Shown here: piece by piece, positions 25,261 to 34,806 of the stretch
Layout of the letters: the number at the start of each line of letters is the position of its first letter
How positions within the stretch are numbered: the stretch's first letter is position 1
DNA from: Methanocorpusculum petauri
Lineage (GTDB): Archaea > Halobacteriota > Methanomicrobia > Methanomicrobiales > Methanocorpusculaceae
Assembly: GCF_026891975.1 (NCBI RefSeq)
Contig: NZ_JAPTGB010000002.1
Location: forward strand, 62,001-126,000
Reading direction: 5' to 3'
DNA: 64,000 nucleotides
Program-made: the position numbers and the translations under genes
The notes under the pieces: model-generated
Databases searched by the model: none
Told to the model about the DNA's origin: nothing
The model's input: only the letters and a program-made list of their open reading frames with translations

Positions 25261-27011
25261 TCTCCTTTCTGCTCCGAAATTATCGTTGCAAGAATTGCTG
25301 TCTCAACATCCGCAGGTGTGGTTCTGTTGGACGCGACCATCTCCTCCAGTGCCCGTCTGCGGACGGCAATCTTTTCCTCCAGCTGTTCCTGCGACCAGTT
25401 GTTCTGATATGCGATGTTGTCAAAAACCGAGGAGGTTTCGTAGACCTTGACGAACCGGTCGGTTTTGTGATCCCACATGAACAGCGGCTGCCACCCGACA
25501 CTGTCATCCCCGACCGAAATTTCATTGAGAGAAAGACAGCGACGGAATCCTTTCCCTTCGCCGTACAACAGACTCTGAACGAGGATGAGGTTTAATGCCC
25601 CGAACATGGCAATTGGAACATTGATCGGGTTGTGGGTCAACCGGTTGATTGTTTCCTTGACATTGCCTGCGTGCAGTGTTGAGTAGGTGGTATGGCCGGT
25701 GTTCATCGCCTGAAAGAGTGTCTGGGCTTCCTCACCACGGACTTCTCCAACGATGATGTACTCGGGACGCTGCCGGAGGGCCGCTTTCAGGAGCGAAAAC
25801 ATGCTGATGTTGCCCATGCCGGAGACGTTGGCAACGCTTTCCCGGGTCCGCATCGGCAGCCAGTTGGTATGCGGCAACTGAATCTCACGGGTGTCTTCGA
25901 TGGAGACGATCTTGGCGACCGAGGGAATGAAGAAGGACGCGGCATTCATCGTCGAGGTTTTGCCGCTTGCGGTTCCTCCCGCAATGATCATGCTTTTGCG
26001 GTTCTCAACGGCAAGCCAGATATGCGCCATGAGATCAGCACTGTAAGTGTTGGACGCAATCAGGTCTGCGGGTGTCATCGGGTCGGCTTTAAACTTCCGG
26101 ATGGTGAACGAACTTCCTTTGGAGGAGATGATGTCCGAGTACGTCAGCTGTGCACGGCTGCCGTCCGGCAGGGCGGCGTCGATTAAGGGTGTTGTCAAAG
26201 AGAGTTGTTTATCAGCCTTCTGGGCAAGTTTGAGAACGTACTTGTTCAGCTCAACCGCGTCAAAGGCACAATTAGTCTCGACATTGGCGAACCGCCGGTG
26301 ATACAAAAAGATCGGGGTGTCAGCACCGTTGCAGGTGATGTCCTCGATCTTTTCGTCGTGCATGAGGGGATCGAGTCTGCTGTAACCGAGGAAGTTACGG
26401 TTGAGATAGTAGATGAGAACACCGACACGGTCAGCCGGCATCCTGGGATCAAAGGTGGTGATAGTTTCACGGAGCATAGCAGGGTCAAGGCCGAACTCAC
26501 CGCGTTTGCGCACCGTGTCGTAGACAAGCATCGATCGCAGATGTTCGAAGGTTTCTTCGAGCACGACGAGTTCCTTTTCAGAGATCTTCGGTTCGATGAT
26601 ATGGTAATGGATGTGGGAGACTTCGTCACGATAGATATTGGTGTAGGCGTACGGAGGCGTCAGCCAGTAACGATCAAGTACTTCGTACTCGGTTTCAAAT
26701 GGCGGGAGTTCAAGAATCCGAGGCGGTTCTTCAAAGACGATTTTTTTCTCTGCGGATTTTTTTTCAAAAAGATTTGCTATGGAAAATCTTTTTGCAGTTT
26801 TTTCTTCCTGCTCTTCACGGGACTGCTCTTCCTTTTCAAACGAAAAGAGCTCTCGAAGATCCAGTACGGTGAATTTTTTTTCCGAGGAACCGGATCCTTT
26901 TTTGTCATGGAAGAACATGGTTCGAAGACTGCGACCGGAAGTGTTTTTTTCCACTGCGGGATTCTCTGCAGACTGTTTTTTTGTTGGAAACCCCGGCATC
27001 GTCAGTTTCAT
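25257..27011 (-). CDS. Type II/IV secretion system ATPase (TadA/VirB11/FlaI-like)
   Basis: This 584-residue hexameric ATPase powers pilus assembly. Residues 1-110 are a Lys/Glu-rich, probably flexible, N-terminal extension. Walker A is IAGGTASGKTSTMNA (about 341-355), the Asp box is VSIEDTREIQLP, Walker B is EYIIVGEVRGEEA (about 420-432) and the His box is MNTGHTTYSTLHAG. The ATG overlaps the stop of the upstream gene (ATGA), with the Shine-Dalgarno GGAGG. Confidence 0.93.
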   Translation of the reverse strand: MKLTMPGFPTKKQSAENPAVEKNTSGRSLRTMFFHDKKGSGSSEKKFTVLDLRELFSFEKEEQSREEQEEKTAKRFSIANLFEKKSAEKKIVFEEPPRILELPPFETEYEVLDRYWLTPPYAYTNIYRDEVSHIHYHIIEPKISEKELVVLEETFEHLRSMLVYDTVRKRGEFGLDPAMLRETITTFDPRMPADRVGVLIYYLNRNFLGYSRLDPLMHDEKIEDITCNGADTPIFLYHRRFANVETNCAFDAVELNKYVLKLAQKADKQLSLTTPLIDAALPDGSRAQLTYSDIISSKGSSFTIRKFKADPMTPADLIASNTYSADLMAHIWLAVENRKSMIIAGGTASGKTSTMNAASFFIPSVAKIVSIEDTREIQLPHTNWLPMRTRESVANVSGMGNISMFSLLKAALRQRPEYIIVGEVRGEEAQTLFQAMNTGHTTYSTLHAGNVKETINRLTHNPINVPIAMFGALNLILVQSLLYGEGKGFRRCLSLNEISVGDDSVGWQPLFMWDHKTDRFVKVYETSSVFDNIAYQNNWSQEQLEEKIAVRRRALEEMVASNRTTPADVETAILATIISEQKGE

Positions 27012-28393
27012 CAGATTCCTCCGGTATATGCGGACGTACCGTCTTTTCCATGATACTGAAGCGTTATGTCAACACCGGCATTCCTGACAAAAACAGCAAT
27101 AGCATAGCTTCCGGGTGAGAAGGGACCGACAGTCTGGTACTTGTCGGCACCATAGAGGCCCTGCCATCCGAAAACCTTGATCAGATCCGCAGTACCGGTT
27201 TGTTCGTTGTAGGAGTAGAGGGCAATGCGTACATCACTGTACGGGGTCATGTCCTTTTGTGCGTCATCATCCATCCCGGTAATCTGATACACTATCCGCC
27301 AGGGAACGGTGGCATTGTGAACAGCAGTACCCCATGGGGTGTACAGTGTTGCCGGAACGTCCTCAAAGGTGACAAACTGCTGATAAAGCTGCCATTTGTC
27401 CTGCATACTCCATCCAATTCCGCTGGGATACCAGCTGTCCGCGTAGTAGTCGGCGACCTCCTGCTGCCAGTCGCGTGGTGAGAAGGTGAGATTGTTGGAT
27501 TCTTTAAGAAGGAGCGTGTCCGTGAGGCTGAGGGCAGGATATTTTCCATCGGTTGGTGTATAGTGTTTGCCGGTCCAGAAGGATTCTTCGGTAAAAATTT
27601 CCGGCGTTATGCCATTGTAAGCCGCAACCGGAACGCCTTTGGTGTTGGTGTCCACAACCCAGAAGGGAGCGACCGGCAGGGTTGTACTGGTGTTCGCAAG
27701 AGCTGCGGTATAAACAGGACGATCGCTGTCGTCGTCACTGATAAGCCCTAAAGCTGTTGCATCAGGAATGATAGTGAGGCGATCATAGGTCGGCGGATAA
27801 TAGAGAAGGGCACACCCGTATCCAAGTTCCTTCAGTATCGCGGCGGCAAGAACTGCATGATCGGTAGAATCACCTATCTGTTCCGCAAGCAGGACTGCAG
27901 GTGTCCGCGGATATGCGGATGAATGACCGGTTTCCGCATCAGTCTGATACGGGATTGACTGAGAGAAGGCGAGGGCAAGACCGGCAATGTCAGCATCATC
28001 GGTGTATCCCTGCTGCGTGATTATGCGCTTTATCTGACCCGCAGTGTCGGCGACAACCCCGCCGTCTCCGGCAGTGATGATATAGTCTGTAAGATTTTCC
28101 GGGAGAAGCGTCCCGCTGATACCATGCTGGTATCTCTGATAGATTTCTTTGGAGATGTACAGGTTTAGTGTGTGGCTTACTCCGTTGTACTCCCATGTGT
28201 AGGATTTGTCTCCCCATGGCCCGATCTCCTCCTCGGTCGTTCCTCCGGGCGGCGGAGTCGGTGTTGGTTCCGGCTGAAGAAAAGAAAAACCACCGGCTGC
28301 ATGGAACACGAGAAGACCCACCATAACGACGATCACAGCAACCATGGCGATCATTATCCACTTGAAGGTATTTTTATCAAGTTTAAATGCCAT
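27011..28393 (-). CDS. Membrane-anchored transglutaminase-like protein lacking catalytic Cys
   Basis: This 460-residue protein has one N-terminal transmembrane helix (about 12-35) and a Pro/Thr linker (PEPTPTPPPGG). The extracellular domain contains a transglutaminase-like core, in which the expected GDCxDHA motif reads GDSTDHAVLAAAILKELGYG, with Ser176 in place of Cys. It could be a pseudo-enzyme that binds peptides or organises the appendage. Start MAFKLD is preceded by GGAGG; a longer in-frame start adds 10 residues before the Shine-Dalgarno. It is second gene of the appendage operon. Confidence 0.7.
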   Translation of the reverse strand: MAFKLDKNTFKWIMIAMVAVIVVMVGLLVFHAAGGFSFLQPEPTPTPPPGGTTEEEIGPWGDKSYTWEYNGVSHTLNLYISKEIYQRYQHGISGTLLPENLTDYIITAGDGGVVADTAGQIKRIITQQGYTDDADIAGLALAFSQSIPYQTDAETGHSSAYPRTPAVLLAEQIGDSTDHAVLAAAILKELGYGCALLYYPPTYDRLTIIPDATALGLISDDDSDRPVYTAALANTSTTLPVAPFWVVDTNTKGVPVAAYNGITPEIFTEESFWTGKHYTPTDGKYPALSLTDTLLLKESNNLTFSPRDWQQEVADYYADSWYPSGIGWSMQDKWQLYQQFVTFEDVPATLYTPWGTAVHNATVPWRIVYQITGMDDDAQKDMTPYSDVRIALYSYNEQTGTADLIKVFGWQGLYGADKYQTVGPFSPGSYAIAVFVRNAGVDITLQYHGKDGTSAYTGGI

Positions 28394-28397
28394 CGAT

Positions 28398-30971
28398 CTA
28401 CCGCCTCCGGACACGGATTGCAATGGTACTCAGGACAAGTCCGAGAATGGCAATTCCAACACCGAAACCGGGAGCAGTGGTGAGGGTGGGTACCGGTGTC
28501 CATGCGGCAGACGTTGGTGTAGGTGTTTTCAACGGGGTTGCCGGTGTGGTGGCGTAGGGGTCATCCGATAACGCCGGGTCACGGGTCGGGACGGCAGTTG
28601 TGGCAGAGGCTTTCGCATCCGGAGTGAGAAGTTCAAAACTGTAGCTTTGTTTGAAATTGACGTCTTTGCAGGTGATGGTGACTTCATAGGTTCCGGGATA
28701 CCAGCTGCTGGTATCAATCTCGTCGTAGCTAAACGTACGGTAGCCGCGGAACGGGATCGGAGAAGACGGGGTCGTGGTGTCCACCGGGATTTTCATGGCA
28801 GTGCTGGTGTCTGCAACCGTGTTCATATCCATACGACTGATGGTAAGCCAGAGGGTGTCTTTGGTCTCGGTTTTATCCGCGGTTTTGTCGAATGTTGCAA
28901 GATTGGTTTTTCCGGAGATTTTGAGTTTGTCGCCGACCGCAACAGTTCCCAACGCGTCAAAGGTGATCCAGGGGTCTTCAACGATGAACTGGGTCATGAC
29001 GTAGAGATCGTCGGATTTGGGATCTTCAAACATTTTGGTGAGGGCATCGGCGGCGGCTTTTCCCTGCATGTAGGTGAAGTCGGATGAGGAGCCGTAGGTT
29101 GTGGAGACAGTGGTAAGTGTCCCGCCGTTCAGCGCAGATCCGTCAGCATAGATGTCGAAGATGTTATTCGGTCCCGGATGCTGATAGACGAGGTAGTAGG
29201 TTCCGGGAGAGAGGCCGTAGGTGAAGGTACGGTTGTAGGTGAAGCCGTATTCTCCCCATGGAGCTTCTTTTCCGATGCGGGAGTTGTCGGACGAACTGGA
29301 TGAGGACGAACCTGAGGAGTCGGTGGTTCCTCCTCCATAGAGCGGGAAGTTGGCCTCGCGGTCTGCATACCGGAAGTTTGTGCCGAACATATACCAGCGG
29401 ACTTCGCCGCCGGGATGACCGGCGCCGACGCCCGGACTGCCGCGGGCAATCCACCATGAGTACAGGATATCCCCTTTGGCAAAGTAGCCCCCGGTTTTAT
29501 CGGAGGATTTCACCTGGATACTTTGTTCACTGATGGTGTAGTCCCACGATAAGGCGACGTCACCATCAATGCCGGTTCCGGCACCTCCCGGTTTTCCGCT
29601 TTCCTTCTGACCGATGGGATTGAGGTTTGCGTGGATGGTGTAGGAACCTGGTTCAAATCCCCGCGTCTGCCAGTAGTACGCCCAGTAGCCGAGATTGGAG
29701 CTGTAGGTGGTTACCGTGAAGGTGGAGGGATCACCGTCAACAACTTCCTGAGCCGGAGATTCCAAAGAGACACCGTTCGCCGGAAGGTTCGGGCCGGTGA
29801 TGTAGAGGTAGACGGGACAGATGTCAATACCGCTGACCCGTCCGGTAAGGTAGATCTGATCACCGACGGCAAACTTTCCGGCCAGAACATCTGCGGATGG
29901 TTCGTCAAAGTACAGGGTTACGACCGGCGGTTTTGCAACGGTGAAGGGTGCCGATACGCTGTAGATGGTGCTGACGGTGTACTCGCCGGTGATGACGTTG
30001 TCGGGGATTCTGATGGAGACGACGTACTTTCCGGAGTCGTCGGTTGTGACGGTGATAGACTGGTTGTTGATCATGGTGATTTTTCCGTCGTCCACGAAGT
30101 ACGGGCGATTGTCCCCGGCGGGGGTTATGACAAGCGGATATTCGGTTGCGGCAGTGCCCGACAAGGTTACGGTGACAACTTTGTCGGTCTCGATTTTTGA
30201 GGTGTCAAGTGATATTGCCGGTTTTACCGAGGTGAGAACTACCGGTCGCGGGCTGTACTGGCCGTTGAGATTCCCCATGTTGGTGATTTTGAAGGTGACG
30301 GAAACTCCGGAAAGCTCCTCACCGGGGTTGATGATCGGGACAAACTCCTGATCCGAGAACCGGAAGGCAAGGTCCTGATATTTCTGCGACGGATCGGCGT
30401 GGCTGTTGAGGCTGACCATTGCACCATTCAGATTTTTGACGGATGAACGTTTGAGGCCGCTCGGCATGCTGATTTCATAGTCGTACCAGTTGACAAGTTC
30501 GCTGTATTTGATTCCCTGACCGGTCATGTAGAAGATGACACCGAGATCTTTGGGGATGTTTGTTCCGGTCAGCGGAGTTCCGGACGGATTGTCAGCGGCA
30601 ATGACAGAGATTGTTCCGGGGAGGAACTGATCGACCCATACGGATGGTGTGCTTTTCATCGGGGTATTGTCATATTCAACACAGTAGTAGCCGGTCGGGG
30701 TGTTGCCGGGAACGGAACCGATGTTATTTGCGATGGAGATTTTATTCTGAGGGGTGTCGCCGTCAAAGCGTACGATCCCGGTAATGGTTTTTCCTGCCGT
30801 TCCAAGGGCGGAAAAATTCAGATTGCCTTCTCCGATGTAGATGGTGTTTCCCGGGCTGATGCCTGCGTTCATTCCTTCCGGGGTGGTGTATCGTGCAGCT
30901 GCCCATCCGGTAAGGATACTGCAAAGCAGGATGGCAAGCAGGCTGATGATAAGGATCTTTTTTGGGTTCAT
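28398..30971 (-). CDS. DUF3821 surface protein with PGF-CTERM anchor
   Basis: This large 857-residue exported protein has a signal peptide (MNPKKILIISLLAILLCSILTGWAAA), then a DUF3821-type domain (TIYIGEGNLNF and YYCVEYD are early motifs). Several Ig-like or beta-sandwich repeats follow. There is a Ser-rich segment near residue 575 and a Thr/Pro-rich stalk (TPATPLKTPTPTSAAW). The C-terminus APGFGVGIAILGLVLSTIAI plus VRRR matches the PGF-CTERM archaeosortase signal. It is the first gene of the nine-gene appendage operon, and may be the S-layer-associated base or an adhesin of the pilus. The archaeosortase is not in this window. Confidence 0.8.
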   Translation of the reverse strand: MNPKKILIISLLAILLCSILTGWAAARYTTPEGMNAGISPGNTIYIGEGNLNFSALGTAGKTITGIVRFDGDTPQNKISIANNIGSVPGNTPTGYYCVEYDNTPMKSTPSVWVDQFLPGTISVIAADNPSGTPLTGTNIPKDLGVIFYMTGQGIKYSELVNWYDYEISMPSGLKRSSVKNLNGAMVSLNSHADPSQKYQDLAFRFSDQEFVPIINPGEELSGVSVTFKITNMGNLNGQYSPRPVVLTSVKPAISLDTSKIETDKVVTVTLSGTAATEYPLVITPAGDNRPYFVDDGKITMINNQSITVTTDDSGKYVVSIRIPDNVITGEYTVSTIYSVSAPFTVAKPPVVTLYFDEPSADVLAGKFAVGDQIYLTGRVSGIDICPVYLYITGPNLPANGVSLESPAQEVVDGDPSTFTVTTYSSNLGYWAYYWQTRGFEPGSYTIHANLNPIGQKESGKPGGAGTGIDGDVALSWDYTISEQSIQVKSSDKTGGYFAKGDILYSWWIARGSPGVGAGHPGGEVRWYMFGTNFRYADREANFPLYGGGTTDSSGSSSSSSSDNSRIGKEAPWGEYGFTYNRTFTYGLSPGTYYLVYQHPGPNNIFDIYADGSALNGGTLTTVSTTYGSSSDFTYMQGKAAADALTKMFEDPKSDDLYVMTQFIVEDPWITFDALGTVAVGDKLKISGKTNLATFDKTADKTETKDTLWLTISRMDMNTVADTSTAMKIPVDTTTPSSPIPFRGYRTFSYDEIDTSSWYPGTYEVTITCKDVNFKQSYSFELLTPDAKASATTAVPTRDPALSDDPYATTPATPLKTPTPTSAAWTPVPTLTTAPGFGVGIAILGLVLSTIAIRVRRR

Positions 30972-31373
30972 GTGCCGGGTCTCCGAATATGTACTGGCGG
31001 ACATTGAGGCAAAATACTGGCAATTTTATGCGAAAAAAGCAGAATGCAGGATTTCGCAAATTCCAATATTTTTTGATTGTTACTAACTTTTACTTTAGTT
31101 ACATATACATGTTTTGCTATTATAACGGAAAATAGGATGAGTTCGGCATCAGCAAAAGATGTAATGAACTCCCGGATTCCAACGGTAAATCGCAGTTCGG
31201 CATGCAATAGAGATTTTTTACCGGATGGGAAGAGATTCTGCGGAACGGCATCAGTGGTTCTGTGAGAGAACAACATGACGTGCGGGATGCTGAACGGCGA
31301 TGTGCTGTTGGAATGTCGGGAATTGGATATCATGATCAGACCGGTTTCAGGAAAAAAAGATTTTTGTGTTTCC

Positions 31374-31988
31374 TCACGCGGTGATGGTGACTTTTGCCCG
31401 TGCAATGATACTGCCGGCAGGATCGACCATGTCCAGATAGAAGTACTTGCCGACGTTTTCCGGGTTGCAGAATGCATATGACCCGAAATACTCGGACTTT
31501 CCACCTCCTGTCCAGAGAATCTGTGCGTTGGCATTGACTCCCGGACTTGGACCCTGCCAGCCGGCAGTTGTACTGTAGTCCACACAGTTTTCATGGGCAA
31601 CATGCAGAGAGTCTCCGGATACAAGAGCCGCAGTTGTGTAGAATCCGCTTGTTGCATTCAGAATCGATTTGCCCTTCGAGTTGAGAATGATCGATTTGTC
31701 AACTGTCCATGCAAATTTGTTGGCATCCGCCCCAAACAGTTCGGACGGGGTGGTTATGAAGGCAACATCAGCAAGAGCTACCGGATCTCCACCCGCGTGG
31801 GTGATGGTAAGACCACCGGACTGGCTGTAGATTCCCTTCAGTGCCAGTTGGGGCGGGGTTGACTGGGAGTCCGCAAGCCCCGAAGCGAAGCTGCTCACCA
31901 GTGCGGCAATGATGATCGTAACCACGAGCATCAGCATGACACCGACGACCGGTGACACAGCATCACTGGATTTTTTTTCTGTTTTCAT
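31374..31988 (-). CDS. Type IV pilin (array pilin A)
   Basis: This 204-residue pilin has leader MKTEKKSSD, then AVSPVVGVMLMLVVTIIIAA, almost identical to the other seven array pilins, and an ectodomain with LTITHAGGDPVALADV. It is 1 nt downstream of the next minus-strand pilin gene, so the two form a two-gene block facing the six plus-strand pilins. Confidence 0.88.
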   Translation of the reverse strand: MKTEKKSSDAVSPVVGVMLMLVVTIIIAALVSSFASGLADSQSTPPQLALKGIYSQSGGLTITHAGGDPVALADVAFITTPSELFGADANKFAWTVDKSIILNSKGKSILNATSGFYTTAALVSGDSLHVAHENCVDYSTTAGWQGPSPGVNANAQILWTGGGKSEYFGSYAFCNPENVGKYFYLDMVDPAGSIIARAKVTITA

Positions 31989-31989
31989 G

Positions 31990-32757
31990 TTAGCTCACCA
32001 CCACATTCTTTTCATAAATTGTCTGACCACTTGGCATGTGGATCAGTTTCACGTTTACCGTATCACCGGTACGCAGATACTCCCAGTTTTTACCGAGAAC
32101 TGCCTGCATGCCGTCAACCTTGCTGTTCTCAGAGTAGGTCCATGCACCAGAGTAGTAATACTGCTTTGTAGTACCGTAACCGTCACCACCGGTAGTGGTA
32201 ACGAATCCGCCACTTTGTCCGGCCGGCCATGCCGTCATGACAGTACCGCCGAGGAGGGTATAGTTACCAAACTGCTGCTGTTTGTTGTTCGGTTTTCCCG
32301 AGTTCGGTGCCTGTATACCATTGCCGTACCCCCAAGGGGCTGTCATTCCTTCAAATCCGCCGCCGGACGTCCATCCAAAAACGTTACCTGCGGAGGTAAC
32401 GGCTGCACCGCCGACAGTGAGATTTCCGTCAATGATGTCAGCACCACTTCTTGCATGAGTGCCGACAACCGTCTTGTTGGTTACGGTCCAGCTGGTAACA
32501 AGTTTCAGATCTTTGGTTGCGATCGGTTCACTGACCGACAGGACTTTGGCTTCAAAAACGCTGGAAGCATAATATCCGGTGTTTTTAATGGTGACATCCA
32601 TTGTCAGTGTCGGAGCTTTTTCAGTACTGTTGATAAGACCCCCGGCATACATGCTGACAACAGCTGCAATAATGATAGTGATGACAAGCATCAGCATCAC
32701 CCCCACGACCGGCGATACCGCATCATGTTTTCGTGTTGTGTTTGTTCTGCGCTGCAT
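31990..32757 (-). CDS. Type IV pilin (array pilin B)
   Basis: This 255-residue pilin has leader MQRRTNTTRKHD and then AVSPVVGVMLMLVITIIIAA. The ectodomain is long and Gly/Asn/Thr-rich, with a region of aromatic residues. I chose ATG 32757; an in-frame start 8 codons upstream is possible. A TATA-like ATTTATATGC (complement of 32821-32830) is about 70 bp upstream. Confidence 0.87.
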   Translation of the reverse strand: MQRRTNTTRKHDAVSPVVGVMLMLVITIIIAAVVSMYAGGLINSTEKAPTLTMDVTIKNTGYYASSVFEAKVLSVSEPIATKDLKLVTSWTVTNKTVVGTHARSGADIIDGNLTVGGAAVTSAGNVFGWTSGGGFEGMTAPWGYGNGIQAPNSGKPNNKQQQFGNYTLLGGTVMTAWPAGQSGGFVTTTGGDGYGTTKQYYYSGAWTYSENSKVDGMQAVLGKNWEYLRTGDTVNVKLIHMPSGQTIYEKNVVVS

Positions 32758-33466
32758 AATTTCACACTTCGTGTACTCCATCGGTAAGGAAGGGGTAACA
32801 CACTAATATGGATCATTACAGCATATAAATCAACAGTATAATATTTACAATTTGTAAAAGTAAACAGATTTACACTAACAACAGAGTTTAGTTTGTCAAA
32901 TTATCAATTTTTTCGGTACGCGCGAAATATTTCCAATGTTTTCAGAAAAATACTGATAAATTGAATATAATAGATTAAATTTCCGAAAATACCAGATGTA
33001 GAAGATACCTGACCCGGAAGAAGAAAGGGGGTTCAGATTTTCCGGCAAATGGTCGGAAACGATCGGCATCAATGAGGAATGCGGGCTTCGATTGTAAATA
33101 CACGAAATATTTCCGAGAAATGAAGGGATTTTTCAACGACCGGGGGGCCTCCCTCCCGGAGAACGAGCCTCTAACACCGTCTATCGGGTTTTGTTAAACC
33201 CGTTTCATGTACCATTGATTGTCTTGAGTTTTTTGATGTCGCGGCCGAGATCTGAGAAATACAACCGCAGTAGTTCCGGGACATACGCATTTTGGTACCG
33301 GGATCCTTTATTGCAATGCAGATACAACTCGCAGAATTTTTCCCAAATATGCAAAACAAACCTAGTTCGCGACGTATATTTATAGCAGCCAGTACATACC
33401 ACACAATACCAAATTATTTTCATTACCTACAAATGAATTGGATAGTTTGGGTGGAGCATGTGAACT
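32758..33466. promoter_or_regulatory. Divergent promoter region between the two pilin blocks
   Basis: This region of about 710 bp has no gene. Minus-strand TATA is at 32821-32830 and plus-strand TATA TATATTTATA is at about 33375-33384. It contains two copies of CGAAATATTTCC (32923-32934 and 33103-33114), whose core GAAATATTTC is palindromic. There is also a G/C-rich hairpin near 33142-33160 and a hairpin CGGGTTTTGTTAAACCCG (33185-33202). Such a large regulatory region is unusual in this compact genome. Confidence 0.55.
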
Positions 33467-34114
33467 ATGAAAAAAATTACGCCACCGGGAAGACATCGTC
33501 CGAAAAAACAGGACGCGGTATCGCCGGTTGTCGGTGTCATGCTGATGCTTGTCGTCACCATCATTATCGCAGCTGTTGTCAGCAGTTTTGCGAGCGGACT
33601 TGGGACTACAAGTGAAGCGGCACCGACCACTTCGCTTCAGGTCTCACTTTACGGCGGGACACTTGAAAAAAAAGCAGTCATCGAACACTTGGGAGGGGAA
33701 GCTCTTCCCACCCGCGATCTGCAGATTATAACCTCTTACACCGTTCCTGATCGATATCTTGGTCAGGTACTGGGAGCCGGAGGGAAAACAATCATGCATA
33801 CCATCGACGGGAAACTTGCACCGACAGTCGAAAATGATCTGGACTGGACGATTACCGATTATCCGTTTGTGCATCAGGTAACAAACAATGACAAAAATGT
33901 TACCACAAAAACCGTAAACCGGCTCTTCGGCGATGCAACACTGACCTCAGGAAGCAGTCTGGTTTTTGATATTGACTATTTCCTCGGATTCAACACAACC
34001 ACCGAGCGCAAGACCTACGGATTTTCCACAGGAACATCAGAAGCCCATGTATCAATCATTCACACTCCCAGCGGGAAAGTGATCTTTGACAAGGACGTGA
34101 GGACGATCGTATGA
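33467..34114 (+). CDS. Type IV pilin (array pilin C)
   Basis: This 215-residue pilin has leader MKKITPPGRHRPKKQD and then AVSPVVGVMLMLVVTIIIAAVVSSFASG. The ectodomain has AVIEHLGGEALPTRDLQIITSYTV and ends STGTSEAHVSIIHTPSGKVIFDK. Its C-terminal half resembles pilin G. It is the first of six plus-strand pilin genes and overlaps the next by 4 nt. Confidence 0.88.
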   Translation: MKKITPPGRHRPKKQDAVSPVVGVMLMLVVTIIIAAVVSSFASGLGTTSEAAPTTSLQVSLYGGTLEKKAVIEHLGGEALPTRDLQIITSYTVPDRYLGQVLGAGGKTIMHTIDGKLAPTVENDLDWTITDYPFVHQVTNNDKNVTTKTVNRLFGDATLTSGSSLVFDIDYFLGFNTTTERKTYGFSTGTSEAHVSIIHTPSGKVIFDKDVRTIV

Positions 34115-34788
34115 AAAAAACAGTCCAGGAAAATGCGGTTTCCCCGGTTGTCGGTGTTATGCTCATGCTGGTAATCGTTGTTATCATTGCAGCAGTTGTC
34201 AGTGGATTTGCCGGAAACATCCTTTCAACCACAGAAAAGGCACCACAGGCCCAGATTCAGTATGTCGGAGTAATGGCAGGAAACCTCTCCAGTGATGACG
34301 GCGGACTCGGAGAAGTCGGTCTGGTATTTGAGCACAAAGGAGGAGAAGAACTTTCTTTGTTTAATCTTCAGCTTGATCTCAAAGAAAATATCCGTACCGG
34401 CGGAAATGAGACGACCGTCTCGTACAATGACGCCCCGTCAGCTACCTACAAAAACAATCCGGTACCGGGTGAGTCACGATTGCCTGATACCATCAAAACC
34501 CGCATGAAAAAAATCGGTATTTCAGCGAGTGCAATAGGAACTCCGGGAAACACTCTCATCAAACCCGGAGACCGATTCATTGTATTTGTGGATCGGATCA
34601 TCGCCGCATCCGGCTCTTCCTACAATCACGTCTACCTCATTGCAGACCGCGGCGGCAGTACCGCCTACTCCGAAGGGGAGTTTGAGCTGGGACCAAAAAC
34701 CCAGTACTCCTTAATCGATACAAAATCCGGATCGATTCTTTCCACCGGGGATCTCGCCGGCAGAATACTTGATTCTGAACAATGGTGA
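34111..34788 (+). CDS. Type IV pilin (array pilin D)
   Basis: This 225-residue pilin has the short leader MKKTVQEN, then AVSPVVGVMLMLVIVVIIAAVVSGFAG. The ectodomain has GLVFEHKGGEELSLFNLQLDL. Its ATG overlaps the previous stop (ATGA). The C-terminal part (QYSLIDTKSGSILSTGDL) resembles pilin H, suggesting duplication of gene pairs. Confidence 0.87.
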   Translation: MKKTVQENAVSPVVGVMLMLVIVVIIAAVVSGFAGNILSTTEKAPQAQIQYVGVMAGNLSSDDGGLGEVGLVFEHKGGEELSLFNLQLDLKENIRTGGNETTVSYNDAPSATYKNNPVPGESRLPDTIKTRMKKIGISASAIGTPGNTLIKPGDRFIVFVDRIIAASGSSYNHVYLIADRGGSTAYSEGEFELGPKTQYSLIDTKSGSILSTGDLAGRILDSEQW

Positions 34789-34806
34789 GTAAAAGAGGCT
34801 GTTATT

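Noticed and set aside
29640-29665. tRNA T-loop-like GGTTCAAATCC
   Set aside because: It lies inside the DUF3821 coding sequence and no acceptor or anticodon stem can be folded around it.
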